From: Flaccisagitta enflata
Lineage: Eukaryota > Chaetognatha > Sagittoidea > Aphragmophora
Direction: 5' to 3'
Assembly (NCBI GenBank): GCA_965153355.1
Contig: OZ231127.1
Location: 94,178,001-94,242,000, forward strand
Length of the DNA: 64,000 nucleotides
Below are positions 12,073 to 22,916 of this stretch, piece after piece. The stretch's first letter is position 1. Every line of letters starts with the position of its first letter. Below the pieces are notes generated by a model that was not told the origin of the DNA, made no database searches, and worked only from the letters and a program-made list of their open reading frames with translations. A program made the translations under genes and the position numbers.

Positions 12073-12380
12073 AGATGTGTCCGTCAGGAACGCATCTCTA
12101 TAAGAGGGTCTGTCCGTACCGTCAGTCCGTTCGTCCATCAGTCTGTCCGTCGGTATATACGTTATGCATGTGTAAAAACCGCGTTTCTTGGCTATTTCTA
12201 GCCGCGGTGAGATCCTAGAGACACTTAAACAAATGACCAACCAACATGAATTGAGAGCCTCCTTTACTACTTAGTCGTTTCACCCGTCTGTTCGTCCATC
12301 TGTCTCTCCATATATGTCACATGATCTATACACGCGGAGACACAGCCTGGACGCATTGTTGCCCGGTCGGGCTCGTTTAG
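12073..12380 (+). mobile_element. Family B hairpin-headed element
   Basis: Head AGATGTGTCCGTCAGGAACG, CATCTCTATAAGAGGGTCTG, GTCC units, AAAAACCGCGTTTCTTGGCT and GAGAGCCTCCTTTACTACTT, ending near GTTGCCCGGTCGGGCT. It closely matches the 9169-9465 copy over its full length. Confidence 0.75.
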
Positions 12381-12479
12381 GTCTTGGCCAGCTAAAGGTG
12401 GCAGAAATGCACCAAACTCAACTAAGCATTTTGCACCTGTGAGATATGTCATCAAATGATAGGAATAGATGATGTTCTG

Positions 12480-12925
12480 ACAAAAGATTCAAAGAGCTCT
12501 TGAGCTCCGATTTTTATTTAAAAATTTCATTGGTTTGGGTCAAATATCTTGGCCACAATCAAATTGAAGTAAAATGAGCATTTTCAGGAGAAGCTCTTTT
12601 GACATGATGTTGATTTTAAAATTTCTTCTTTGAAGTGCTCTCATTTCTAAACGGCTTGAGTTACAGATGCCAGATTGGTCTCAAATTAAAGCTTATCAAA
12701 TTTTATTTAATTTGAGACCAATCTGGCAACTGTGGCTCAATCCGTTTAGAAATGAGAGCACTTCAAAGAAGAATTTTCAAAATCGAAATTAGGTAAAAAG
12801 AGCTTCTCCTTTAAAAGCTTATTTCACTTCAAATTGATTTGGTGGCCAAGATATTTGACTCAAACCCATGACATTTTCATACAAAAAATGGGAGCCTAAG
12901 AGCTCTTTGAATCTTTTTTCATAAC
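12480..12925. mobile_element. Foldback element 2
   Basis: Two arms of about 215 bp (12485-12700 and 12712-12920) are near-exact inverse copies. AAGATTCAAAGAGCTCTTGA pairs with AAGAGCTCTTTGAATCTTTT, and ATGCCAGATTGGTCTCAAAT pairs with ATTTGAGACCAATCTGGCAA, around a loop of only about 15-20 bp. It shares the TTGAGACCAATCTGGCA core with element 1. No ORF. Confidence 0.85.
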
Positions 12926-13029
12926 TATTTTTGCATTTTAAGAAGCAGAATGGCATTGTTTTCTTAAATCTAATTTGGTATGAAACACCCTGTACTTTTC
13001 CCCTCCATACCCCTTCCCCTCTCATAGCT

Positions 13030-13325
13030 CTACATTGGTTAAAATGTCATTTTTGCTATCTTGAGCTAAATTTGGCTTAGAAACCAATTCAAACTATTTG
13101 AATTAAAGCTTCTACCCCCAAAATAGTAAAAATTGATGTTTGTTGCCTATTTTTGATATTTCTGGAGCTGTGATGTTGAGCAAAAAACTCAAAACTATGC
13201 CTGACAAGAGTTTAAGCCAGTCAATTTCTGTATAAATGTGGCTGAGCAATTTTCAACAGTTTGAACTGGTTTCAAGGCCATAACATACTGAAAATAGCAA
13301 AATGGCATTTTAAACAGTTAAAAGC
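13030..13325. mobile_element. Foldback element 3
   Basis: AAAATGTCATTTTTGCTAT pairs imperfectly with ATAGCAAAATGGCATTTT, and GAAACCAATTCAAAC with GTTTGAACTGGTTTC, centred near 13180. It is smaller and more diverged than elements 1 and 2. Confidence 0.7.
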
Positions 13326-13739
13326 TCTGAGGGGGAGGGGGGTATGGAGGGCCAGGGTAAAACCACTTCGAAGGTCTTAAAACCTGACACACCATCTATT
13401 GCTGTCATTATATAACATGTCTCACAAGTACAAAGTGCTCGGTTGATTTTGGTGCATTTCTGTCACTTGTATTGCCCACCCTGTTGTCCAGCCGCAGGTA
13501 TATAATGAACAGATAAAAAACAAAAACCGTATTAGGTAAATGATTAAATTTCTTGAACGCTTCTTCAGATTCGTCCTGGCGTGACTCTGAAACGTCATAA
13601 CTCATTTTTCGCGATTTTTGCGTCAAAACGGATTTCCTTTATGGCGGTTCCCATCGCCCTAAATGCCGCAAAGAAAGCATGAAAAACGTGTTAGAAAGAA
13701 AAAAAAAGTATGCTTGGAGGAAGAAATGGATGGAATGAG

Positions 13740-14115
13740 AGAGGGAGGAATGCATGGAGGGAGGGAAGGATGGAGGGAGGGAAGGATGGAGGGAGGGAAG
13801 GATGGAGGGAGGGAAGGATGGAGGGAGGGAAGGATGGAGGGAGGGAAGGATGGAGGGAGGGAAGGATGGAGGGAGGGAAGGATGGAGGGAGGGAAGGATG
13901 GAGGGAGGGAAGGATGGAGGGAGGGAAGGATGGAGGGAGCGAAGGATGGAGGGAGCGAAGGATGGAGGGAGGGAAGGATGGAGGGAGCGAAGGATGGAGG
14001 GAGCGAAGGATGGATGGAGGGAAGGAATCTGAAGGAGGGAGCAAAAGATGGAGGGAGGGAAGGATGGAGGGAGCTAAGGAATCCGAAGGATGGATCGAGG
14101 GAGGAAGAAAGAGAG
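13740..14115 (+). repeat. 14-bp GGAGGGAGGGAAGGAT minisatellite
   Basis: Units of GAAGGATGGAGGGAG, with GGAGCGAAGG variants in the second half. The long [12 protein letters not shown] and [13 protein letters not shown]s are artefacts, because a unit near 14 nt cycles through all frames. Confidence 0.95.
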
Positions 14116-14199
14116 TAAGTGGGAGGGAAGTTGAAAGGAGAGCAGGATTGGAGTGAGGAGGTAACTTGGAGTTGAGCAGGAAAAGGACGAGTAGGGCCG

Positions 14200-14348
14200 T
14201 TTTTAGTTGCGTGCTACGTGACTCTACACCCCGCGTTGTCAGTCCGTTGGGCCGTCCGTCGCTCCGTCGCTCCGTCGCTCCGTCAGGCCGTCTGCAAAAC
14301 TTGGACACGGGGTCACAATATTGTTGCGGACGGGTGGGCAGGGCACCG
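14200..14348 (+). mobile_element. Family C variant
   Basis: TTTTTAGTTGCGTGCTACGT head, CTACACCCCGCGTTGTC, GTCC/GCTC units, then ACACGGGGTCACAATATTG and GCGGACGGGTGGGCAGGGC. The tail is the inverse of the tail of the 9842-10190 copy. Confidence 0.6.
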
Positions 14349-14349
14349 T

Positions 14350-14825
14350 GAATTAACGGCTATTTCTTTTTTTTTGTGATAATTAACAGTATAAAAAGTA
14401 CCGTTAAATGATATTCACCTCTTAATTAACAATTTTGTTAATCAGGGCTGTTACTGTGCCGTTAATTAACGTTGGGTAAATCGCTCACGATATATCTCTT
14501 TATCATTCCAGAGATAAAAACATCTCACATCCCCATGCGGAATTGTAAAATCAGTGTGACAGGGTGTGGACAAATTTGTTATAGTTGACCCGATTCTCGA
14601 GTCTTGCCTCATATAACAATTAGAACAATATTTGACATGTTTTAGTGATTGTTTACATGTAGATATGTTATTTTGATGTATAGATATGTTATTGTCTTTG
14701 TCTTAGTACTAGTCTTTATATTCATTTGTTTTTGTTTTTTTGTTTTTTTTTCTTTTTTTTTTTCTTTTTTTGCTTTTGTTTTGATTTTCTATTGATTTTA
14801 TTCTAGCTCATCGGTACACGAAATT
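14350..14825. other. Unassigned AT-rich DNA
   Basis: TTAATTAAC motifs recur near 14353, 14437 and 14464, then T-rich sequence. No gene seen. Confidence 0.4.
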
Positions 14826-14829
14826 ACGA

Positions 14830-15717
14830 AAAAAGATGGAAGTGAAAGAAATGGCCAAGAAATGAAAGTGAAAGGAGAGGCAAAGAAATCAACGTGAGAG
14901 TGAAAGAAAAGGAAGTGAAAGGAAAGGCAAAGAAAAGGAAAAGAAAGGAAAAGTAAAGAAATGGAAGTGGAAGGAAAGGCAAAGAAATAGAAAAAAAAGG
15001 AAAGGCAGAGAAATGGAAGTGAAAGGAAAGGCAAAGAAAGGAAAGGCCAAGAAATGGAAGTGAAAGGAAAGGCAAAGAAATGGAAAAGAAAGGAAAGGCA
15101 AAGAAATGGAAGTGAAAGGAAAGGCAAAGAAATGGAAGTGAAAGGAAAGGTCAAGAAATGGAAGTGAAAGGAAAGGCCGAAAATGGAAGTGAAAGGAAAG
15201 GCAAAGAAATGGAAGTGAAAGGAAAGGCAAAGAAATGGAAGTGAAAGGAAAGGCAAAGAATTGGAAGTGAAAGGAATGGCCGAGAGATGGAAGTGAAAGG
15301 AAAGGCAAAGAAATGGAAGTGAAAGGAATGGCCGAGAAATGGAAGTGAAAGGAAAGGCAAAGTAATGGAAAAGAAAGGAAAGGCAAAGAAATGGAAGTGA
15401 AAGGAAAGGCAAAGAATTGGAAGTGAAAGGGATGGCCGAGAAATGGAAGTGAAAGGACAGGCAAAGAAATTGAAGTGAAAGGAAAGGCAAAGAAATGGAA
15501 GTGAAAGGAAAAGCAAAGAAATGGAAGTGAAAGGAAAAGCAAAGAAATGGAAGTGAAAGGAAAAGCAAAGAAATGGAGGTGAAAGGAAAGGCTGAGAAAT
15601 GGAAGTGAAAGGAAAAACAAAGAAATGGAAGTAAATGGAAAGACAAAGAAAATTTAGTGAAAAGAAAAGCAAACAAATGGAAGTAAAAAGAAAGGCAAAG
15701 AAATGGAAGTGAAAGGT
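14830..15717 (+). repeat. 26-bp minisatellite
   Basis: About 34 units of GGAAGTGAAAGGAAAGGCAA (plus AGAAAT). They produce three long overlapping minus ORFs of 173-311 codons in all frames with Phe/Leu/Pro/Ser repeats. These are repeat translations, not genes. Confidence 0.95.
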
Positions 15718-15724
15718 ACTTCAT

Positions 15725-15787
15725 CGAGGACATTGATGAACGTCAAAAGATTTTTCTGCGAGATTTCGCTGACAAACGAGGTTAGGT
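15725..15787 (-). CDS. Weak exon candidate
   Basis: A short minus-strand open stretch reads DLTSFVSEISQKNLLTFINV, a plausible amphipathic helix, between CCCAG and GAA|GTACCT. The upstream tract is purine-rich rather than pyrimidine-rich, which argues against a real acceptor. Confidence 0.2.
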
Positions 15788-15796
15788 CTGGGCTTT

Positions 15797-15835
15797 TCTT
15801 TCTTTCTTTTTTCCTGCCTTTTCTTATCTCCCATT

Positions 15836-15867
<32 letters not shown>

Positions 15868-15868
15868 G
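15797..15868. repeat. (CTTT)n microsatellite
   Basis: TTTCTTTC units interrupted near 15820 and 15830. Confidence 0.9.
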
Positions 15869-16152
15869 AATAATAAAAAAATTTTGCCGAATTTTCGAAG
15901 GCCCATGCCTTCTTTATCATAGGCGTGAAAACCTGTAACGCGAATATACAAATTGTCATATAACATAGTAAATCATTTTTCATGTCAATTCCAATATTTT
16001 CTTCTTTTTCTGAAAAACTTGACCTTTTTAATCGTCTCTTTTTGGTATCTTGGTCCAATCGCTCTACAGTCCAAAATTAGACTGCATTTTTTCTAGGCGT
16101 TCCCCTGGGTGCATACTACATAGTTTCTAAAAAAACCCAGGTTCATGCTTCT

Positions 16153-16530
16153 TCATTTCCTTTTGTTCTCTGCATTGTAAGTCCCAAGGCAATTGATCCA
16201 AAACCTTTCCCTTGTGACTCGGTACATGTCGTCTTTTCCTTTCACTTCCTCTATGACCACCACTCCCATGTCTTTGCTCGTGTGTCCTTGCTGAAAGTGG
16301 TATGCCGGTTTGGTGTCGTCCATCCCTCTCAAGTCTGCTCTGTGCCCAATAAATCTATCCATGACTCGGTTCTGAGTCTTGCCGACATACACCACTTCTT
16401 ACACCACATTCCATATATTGCTCCCACTGTTCTACAATCCATCTTTCCTTTGATCCTCTTTTTCTCTCCTCTTTTATCGGTCACCTCCTTTGCTTCCACC
16501 ATGAACTCACACAATTTGCACCCTTTCTTT
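16153..16530 (-). pseudogene. Penelope-like element GIY-YIG endonuclease remnant
   Basis: On the minus strand an upstream frame carries a CKLC zinc-binding pair and CRTVGAIYGMWCKKW. About 10 codons later, in the next frame, it continues as VVYVGKTQNRVMDRFIGHRA, with AYHFQQGHTSKDMGVVVIEE and ERFWINCLGTYNAENKRK following. This order is that of the GIY-YIG endonuclease at the C-terminus of Penelope-like retroelements: a Cys-containing pre-domain, IY/VYVGKT, R..H..D, and E near the ERxWI segment. A one-base frameshift near 16396-16405 separates the halves, so the copy is broken. The reverse transcriptase part is not found upstream, where a family B element begins at about 16600. Confidence 0.8.
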
Positions 16531-16602
16531 CTTTCGTGCTTGCTTGCTTGCTTTTTTGCTTGCTTTCTTTTTTTTCTTGCTTGCATGCTCGCTTGATCAT
16601 GT

Positions 16603-16842
16603 GTCATGTATGGGGAGACTGATGAACGAAGGCGAACAGACGGTTGAAACGACTGATTAGTGAAAGAGGCTCTAAAACATGTTGGTTGATCATTTGTTTC
16701 AGTTAAGGATCTGAACGTGGCCAAAAACAGCCGAGAAACGCGGTTTTTACACGGGCGTAACGGACTGACCGATGGACAGACAGACCCACGGACCAACGGA
16801 CAGAACCTTTTATAGAGATGCGTTCCTGACGAACGCATCTAA
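16603..16842 (-). mobile_element. Family B element, inverted copy
   Basis: Ends at ACGAACGCATCTAAAAAG. Read on the minus strand it has the AGATGCGT hairpin head, CTATAAAAGG, GTCC units, AAAAACCGCG and the GAGCCTCTTTCACTAATC-like tail. The GTCC array is short. Confidence 0.7.
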
Positions 16843-16844
16843 AA

Positions 16845-17459
16845 AGAAAAAAGTTAAAGGGACTATAAATTTGCATCCATTTTAAGGTGGTTCCGTTATT
16901 GGTGGGGTTTAACTCTACCTTCCTTTCTTTTTTTTTTTTTTCATTTTCCCCTTTTTCATCAAGCGGAGTTGGCTTAATAGTAAACAATAAACGCAGAAGA
17001 AGATCATGTATTTTTTTTCCTTTTCCTTTCTGTCTCTATTTTTCTGTTTGCTTCTTTGTTTGATTGCTCGTTTGCTGCGTTCATCGTTTGCTGCTTCCTA
17101 TTCCTATTATAATTACCTGACAAGAGCTTTCACTACTGGCCATGCATAAGACAGAGGATACCATTGACCATATGTTTCTTCGTAACGATGATAAGTGAAT
17201 GAAAAGTTCATCTGATGCGATATCTGCGTGATTATTGGAAAGGAATGGCAGACCTACCGACTGATTGACTGATTGACTGACTGATGGGCAGACCACCTCA
17301 AAGAGATGATACATCTGAAACAAATACCCCGGGGTATAACAATGCGTCCACATGCTGCTTAGCTTGTTAAGAATGACGCAATATTGCATCAATCATGTGG
17401 AATGATGAAATGACTTAACATTTTGCGTGATTTCCTTGAGTTTTCACCATATATGACTC
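16845..17459. other. Unassigned
   Basis: AT-rich with a short CTGATTGA run at about 17260-17290. The 103-codon minus ORF across 17081-17392 has no recognisable feature. Confidence 0.4.
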
Positions 17460-17545
17460 GTGCTCACCAACGGACCAACGGACGGACCAACGGACGGACA
17501 AAGCCTCTTATGGAGATGCATGGACGCATCTAGAAAAAAAGAATC
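17460..17545 (-). mobile_element. Family B head fragment, inverted
   Basis: GGACGGACAAAGCCTCTTAT, GGAGATGCATGGACGCATCT and AGAAAAAAAG: inverse of a family B head. Confidence 0.6.
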
Positions 17546-17614
17546 AGGATATCCTCGGTAATCTCTCTCCCATATTCTTTATGTATTTCTTACTATCTCT
17601 TTTTCTCACTTATT

Positions 17615-17782
17615 AGTTGCGGACACGCAACTCTATAAGAGGCTTTGTCCGTCTGTTGGTCCATTGATTGGTCGGTCCGTTGGTCCATCATGGTGATCGA
17701 GTTGGAAAGTGTGAAAACGCGCATTTCTGCCCCTGCCCACCCGTCCGCAACTGGTATTGGCCGTGTATCCGGCCTTGTTTTT
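17615..17782 (+). mobile_element. Family C element
   Basis: AGTTGCGGACACGCAACT, then CTATAAGAGGCTTTGTCC, GTTGG/GTCC units, GATCGAGTTGGAAAGTGTG and GTATCCGGCCTTGTT. Best preserved partner of the 9576 copy. Confidence 0.75.
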
Positions 17783-17837
17783 CTTGACTCATCAGCTTCC
17801 GGTTTTTCCCTTTTCTCATTTCCGTTGCTTCACTCGT

Positions 17838-18085
17838 TGCTGCTCATTTCCTGCTCATTGCCTGCTCATAGCCTGCTCATTGCCTGCTCATTGCCTGCTC
17901 ATTGCCTCCTCATTCCCTGCTCATTGCCTGCTCATTGCCTGCTCATTGCCTGCTCATTGCCTGCTCATTGCCTGCTCATTGCCTGCTCATTGCCTGCTTG
18001 TTGCCTGCTCGTTGCCTGCTCGTTGCCTGCTCATTGCCTGCTCATTGCCTGCTCATTGCCTGCTCATTGCCTGCCCATTGCCGCT
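17838..18085 (+). repeat. 11-bp TGCTCATTGCC minisatellite
   Basis: About 22 units in register, with TGCTCGTTGCC variants near 17995-18030. The unit length of 11 opens all three frames and makes HCLLIACSLPA ORFs. Confidence 0.95.
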
Positions 18086-18369
18086 CAGCTCTGTAAAAAT
18101 CCTTCATTCTAATTTCCTCGGTGTTACAGCCCTGAATATTGTGCAAAGTATTTTCTTGTGATTACAGCGATTACAGTGATTACGCAATCGTTTATCTATC
18201 TATCTCAATATCACATTCACGTTGCTATGAAGGCCCGGAATTTGGCTGTGCCTGTCGTCTCTTTCTTTTTCCGTAGGTTTTTCATTGGCATCTAATTTTC
18301 TGCCTCATTTGAACCGAAACCCTACTCCAGGCTCCAGTACCAACCAATCACACCAAACTGTGTGTGTAT

Positions 18370-18505
<136 letters not shown>

Positions 18506-18599
18506 GATGCAGACAGAGAAACACAGAGACAGACATAAAGATAGGTGGAGAGATGGAGGGTTGATATCCGTGTTGCCTGTTTCGGATCTATGCGCATAA

Positions 18600-19325
18600 T
18601 AAACTTTTTTGGTAAGGCAATTTAGATAAACATGTTTCTTTTCTTTCTTCCTTTTTATTGAAAATAGAATACACAAACAAAAAAAATACTGGGAGGCATA
18701 ACCCCTTGTAAATGTTGACGACTATAATGATGCAAATGACAATGCCGATATTTATGCTGATGGTGATTCTCATGCTTGTTCTTGTCCCGACAAGTATGGC
18801 GTGATTATGAACGGTATCACGGGCACAATGGGGGCGTTTCTAGTCAAAGACGATCGCGTTTTGAAAAGGCCTTTCGGTCGCTCGCTGCGTTCGTTCGCTT
18901 GCACCGCTCACTCCGCTCACTCGCTCTGCAGCGCTCCGCTTCGCTCCGCTCGCTTCACTTGCTCGCTCCGTTCACGGGCTCGCTCACTCACTTCGCTCAC
19001 TCCCTTGTGGGACAGTTGAAAATCTTGAATAGGTGTTCACGCTGTTATCGCGTTTCACGGGTTTTTGGTCGTCACCAGAAACACGCCAAATGCCTGTCTC
19101 GTCAAACTTGAAGCCGATATGTGAGTTTGGATGAGAAGGCCTTGAAGCGTGAAGCGTTGCAATTTGCGCTCACAACGGACGCGATGAAGAGCGACGGAGG
19201 AAGAAAATAGGGCGACTCCACCAACCGAACGACTCCACCGATTGCAGGTGAAACGTGATGCAAGTACAAAGAATCCTTTTTCCTTCAATTGATCACGACA
19301 GGAAATCCTTTTTCGTGACAACATC
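18600..19325. other. Unassigned; GCTCACTC cluster
   Basis: CGCTC/CACTC units at 18880-19000 give Arg/Ser/Leu ORFs. The flanking plus-strand segments read NGITGTMGAFLVKDD and HGFLVVTRNTPNACLVKLEA without stops but are not recognised and are separated by the repeat. Confidence 0.3.
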
Positions 19326-19329
19326 GAGA

Positions 19330-20015
19330 AACGATGGGAGAGATCGGAAGGGGGAAATTGGATGGGGGAGGGGTGACTGTAGGTTTTAACTGGGGGTAGT
19401 GAGAAGTGGACGAGAGCGGATGGGGGAGGGGTGACTGGATGTTTTAACTGGGTGAAGGGGGTAGTGGAAGAGAACGGATGGGGGAGAGGGAGTTGGGAGA
19501 GAACGGATGGGGGAGGCGTGCCTGGACGTTTTAACTGGGGGTAGGGGGAAGTGGACGAGAGCGGATGGGGGAGGGGTGACTGGAGGTTTCAACTGGAGGG
19601 AGAGGGAGTTGGGAGAGAACGGATGGGGGAGGCGTGCCTGGACGTTTCAACTGGAGGGAGGAGGGAAGTGGGAGAGATTGGATGGGGGAGGGTTGGCTGG
19701 AGGTTTTAGCTGGAGGGAGAGGGAATTGGGAGAGAACGGATGGGGGGGGGGTGACCAGAGGTTTTAACTGGGGGTAGTGGGTAGTGGAAGAGAACAGATG
19801 GGGGAGGGGTGCCTGGACGTTTCAACTGGAGGGAGGGAAGTGGGAGCGATTGGATGGGGGAGGGGTGACTGGAGGTTTTAACTGGGGGAAGGGGGTATTG
19901 AAAGGGAACGGATGAGGGAGGGGTGACTGAAGGTTTTAACTGGGGGAAGGGGGAAGTGGAAGAGAACGGATGGGAGAGGGGTGACTGGTGGTCTCAACTG
20001 GGGGTAGTGGGTAGT
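19330..20015 (+). repeat. G-rich minisatellite, variable 45-65 bp unit
   Basis: Repeating blocks of GAGAACGGATGGGGGAGG, GGTGACTGGAGGTTTTAACT and GGGGGTAG/GGAGGGAG. The strongly G-biased strand has many GGGG runs and could form G-quadruplexes. Confidence 0.9.
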
Positions 20016-20175
20016 GAAGGGAGAGATGAACAGCAGCTACTTAGGCTAGAAAAGAAAAGAAACACAGTGTCGTTCGGGAAAGGAAGGATGGCGAAACTAT
20101 GGCATGAGAAAAAGTTAAAACAATAAACAAACAAACAAAAATTAACAAAACAAAACCTCTATTGCTTTTATGCCT

Positions 20176-20480
20176 TTTTGGGCAGCGGCCCCAAAGGGGA
20201 CGAAGTCCTGTAGCACATTAAGGGACTTTTGTTCATCCATCCATCCGTCCCTCTGTTCTTCTGTCTGTTCATTTGTCCCACCCAGGCCTTCTCAGGCCTG
20301 AAATCTGCCCTCTCAGGCCTGAAATCTGAGAGAGCATATTTAAGGCCTGAGAGGGCAGACTTAAGGCCTGAGAGGGCCTGGGGGGGACTGATAGATGGAT
20401 GGATGGACGGGGGAATCGAAAGACAAACAAAAGTCCCCCTGTGTTCTATAGGACTTCGTCCCCTTCGAGGCCCCTGCCCT
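20176..20480 (+). mobile_element. Family A element, complete palindromic copy
   Basis: The left end GGGCAGCGGCCCCAAAGGGG, ACGAAGTCCTGTAGCAC and GTCC units is mirrored by CCCCTGTGTTCTATAGGACT, TCGTCCCCTTCGAGGCCCCT and GCCC. The centre is an inverted pair of TCAGGCCTGAAATCTG units. At about 300 bp it is the smallest complete copy. Confidence 0.8.
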
Positions 20481-20649
20481 TCTTCCACTCTTTCCAATTT
20501 ATAACCAAGCAAACCAGAGCAACGTGTATCGCTGACCACATATTACCCTTGGGTGGCCTGTTGAAACTCTTATTGCGCGTTTGTTGCTCCAGATACAGCT
20601 ATGTGGCGTCTGTCGCGTCTCAGGAAATCTTTTAGTGTCTGTAAAATGG

Positions 20650-21060
20650 CATTTGTTAGGTCGCCATTTTGACATCTGTGCGGCAGTGTTTGTGGGGTCA
20701 ACGTTCTTGTGGCATAGTTTTTAGTCGCGGACACGGGACACTACACCTTGCCGTGTTGGTCGGTCCGTCGGTCCATCACATTTCTGAATTTCGAGCGGTT
20801 TTTGCGGTACTGCTCCTGCCCAACCGTCCACGACTGGATTGCCGTGTATCTGGCCTTGTTGAGGTCGACGTCTATGTGGCAGTGTTTGCGGCCCACAAAT
20901 TGTGGGGTAATGTCCATGTGGCAGCGTTTTTTGATGTCGACTTCTGTGTGGTGATGCTTGTGGGGTTGACGTCTGTGTGTCGCCTTAATGACGTCAGTGT
21001 GGGGTCGAAGACTGTGTGGCGTCTGAAGGTTTCAATGTCTTGAAGAGGTCGAAGTTGACG
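20650..21060 (+). repeat. Family C head plus TGTGTGGC-type degenerate repeats
   Basis: AGTCGCGGACACGGGACACT at about 20720, GGTCCGTC units, then a family C tail (GCCCAACCGTCCACGACTGG, GTATCTGGCCTTGTT). After this, GTCTATGTGGCAGTGTTTG-like units recur about every 60 bp. ORFs here are repeat-derived. Confidence 0.55.
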
Positions 21061-21156
21061 CGTGGAGGTGAATTGAGAAAGGTCGTCTTCTTCACCGCAG
21101 CTAAGTGGAGAACAAGGCCCTAAGAGGAGAAAGTTATGATGTGTCCTCTTTGAGAA

Positions 21157-21219
<63 letters not shown>

Positions 21220-21235
21220 AAGAGAGAGAGAGAGT
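21157..21235. repeat. (GA)n microsatellite
   Basis: GA run with AAAG and CAAG interruptions at its ends. Confidence 0.95.
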
Positions 21236-21617
21236 TAATACATTTACTTCACATAAGTTGATATGATCACCCCAATCCGAAGGGCGCTCAATGTAGTTAT
21301 TGGGCTTTTGAAATTGTTGAAATGAAGGTGATTTATCCTGCAGTAGTAAATGGATTCATCATCTTTGCAGAAATTAACAAAGGCCATATTGGCAACTCCA
21401 ACCAAGATTTGAAATTTGTCATGGTAAAGTCAGTGTTGTAATGGTCAAGAAAAGGTATCATGCATGTTCCAGCCGTAATGGTACTTCCATTGATAATCAA
21501 ATTGCAGGCAGACAAAAGTGTGATCATTTATTCCAACCGTATTGGTGTTTCCATTGGTAATCACAGCATAATAATTCTAGCCATATTGGCACATCCAATG
21601 ACTCATACAGTGCGTAA

Positions 21618-21971
21618 TCACTTTTGCGACAAGGCAGACCGCAAGATCTTTTCACTTCCTAATAAAGTGATCTTCAGGCACATTTCAATTGATAGTTCTG
21701 CTGGAATCATTCGGAGGTAATTGGGGATTTCTTTAGAGACAGTTCCACACCCACCCACCACAACAGGAATAACAACACACTCAGAGTTCCACATTTTTGC
21801 CAATTCAACTCGTAGACTGCAGTACTTAGAGATTTTTTCCACCTCCTTATTGTGTACATTCAAGTCACAAGGGCAGCTGATGTCAATTATGTATGCTTTT
21901 TTATTACATTTGTCCCTTATGACTATGTCAGGCCTATTCGCTCCAATTAATCTTGCAGTCGTTATGGGCAT
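21618..21971 (-). pseudogene. LINE polyprotein C-terminal fragment
   Basis: A 117-codon frame reads NRPDIVIRDKCNKKAYIIDIS followed by CPCDLNV, EVEKISKYCSLRVELAKMW, CVVIPVVVGGCGTV and EKILRSAL. From family knowledge, this PDIV..D...IIDI.CP.D / KY..L...L.RMW / VVPVVVG order is a hallmark of the extreme C-terminus of a class of LINE polyproteins. The PD...D pattern is reminiscent of a PD-(D/E)xK nuclease fold, but I cannot prove that here. The catalytic RT is absent: upstream on the minus strand the sequence runs into a CT array at 22014. It is 5'-truncated but in frame. Confidence 0.75.
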
Positions 21972-22013
21972 ATCCTAGATAAATTCAATTTTGTCATCCA
22001 CATAGAGAGAGAT

Positions 22014-22090
<77 letters not shown>
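22014..22090. repeat. (GA)n microsatellite
   Basis: Uninterrupted GA run marking the 5' truncation side of the LINE fragment. Confidence 0.95.
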
Positions 22091-22091
<1 letters not shown>

Positions 22092-22094
22092 CAC

Positions 22095-22915
22095 TGAATC
22101 ACGAACTCTGAGCTGGAAATGAGGCCAGTGGATTGACTCTTGACCTTTTTTTTGAATTACAATGAAACAAAAAGTCAATCTAGTTTTTCTTTGATTGGTC
22201 GCTACAATTCATTTCAGTGCAATTAGAGTTTTTTTTCATTTCTTTTATTCACATTAAGATAGGTTTTTCTTTTTGTCATAAATTGTTTTCTTTAGAAAAT
22301 ATCTCTTAATTTTTTTTCTTTTTTTAAAGTCTATTTTTTTCATGACATAAACTTTTTCCTTTCACATGAATTTATGTCTTTATGAAAGAAAATGAGTTTT
22401 CCCTCATCAATTTTTCATTGTGATAAAAACTTAGTAGGTGTAAAAAAATATTCTGTTCTTGATATCAACACTCTCTTTATTAAGTAAGTCTACTTAGGTG
22501 AAGATAAAAAGCAAGAGGTAAAAAAAAAAGCAGATGATTTTTTCAGATGAAAGTAAATGAAGATTACTTTTATTGTCTTTGCTACAATTACAAAATCAGT
22601 TATTTCCAATTCCACTGAAGCTCGAATTATAAAAAACACTAGTTATTTTTCATTCCACTGAAGCACGACGTCGTGCTTTAGTGGAAATGATTTTGACTCA
22701 AGCAAAATTTTCGTGATTAAATGGTTGGCGAAACCTTCCAGGACTCGGTGAGGGTAAACGGGGACATACCCCACATCTAAGCTTCAAGATATCATAAAAT
22801 GGTAGGTAATTAGCAAGAAGGGGTTAAAAAACGCTATTCAGGAATTTCAAATAGGTGACACTAGCGTTTGGATTTGCTTGATGGATAAGAGGAGGAACAA
22901 CACGAAGCGAAAATG
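22095..22915. other. Unassigned AT-rich DNA
   Basis: T-rich sequence with a short self-complementary segment (ATTCCACTGAAGCACGACG with CGTCGTGCTTTAGTGGAA, about 22650-22687), a possible small hairpin. No gene seen. Confidence 0.45.
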
Positions 22916-22916
22916 A

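Noticed and set aside
13663-14308. [12 protein letters not shown] and [13 protein letters not shown]s
   Set aside because: Both strands of a 14-bp minisatellite.
14798-15733. 311-codon ORF and two other long minus frames
   Set aside because: Translation of a 26-bp minisatellite; all three frames are open for the same reason.
18776-19111. 111-codon Arg/Ser/Leu ORF
   Set aside because: Centre is a GCTCACTCC-type repeat; no family match and no splice context.
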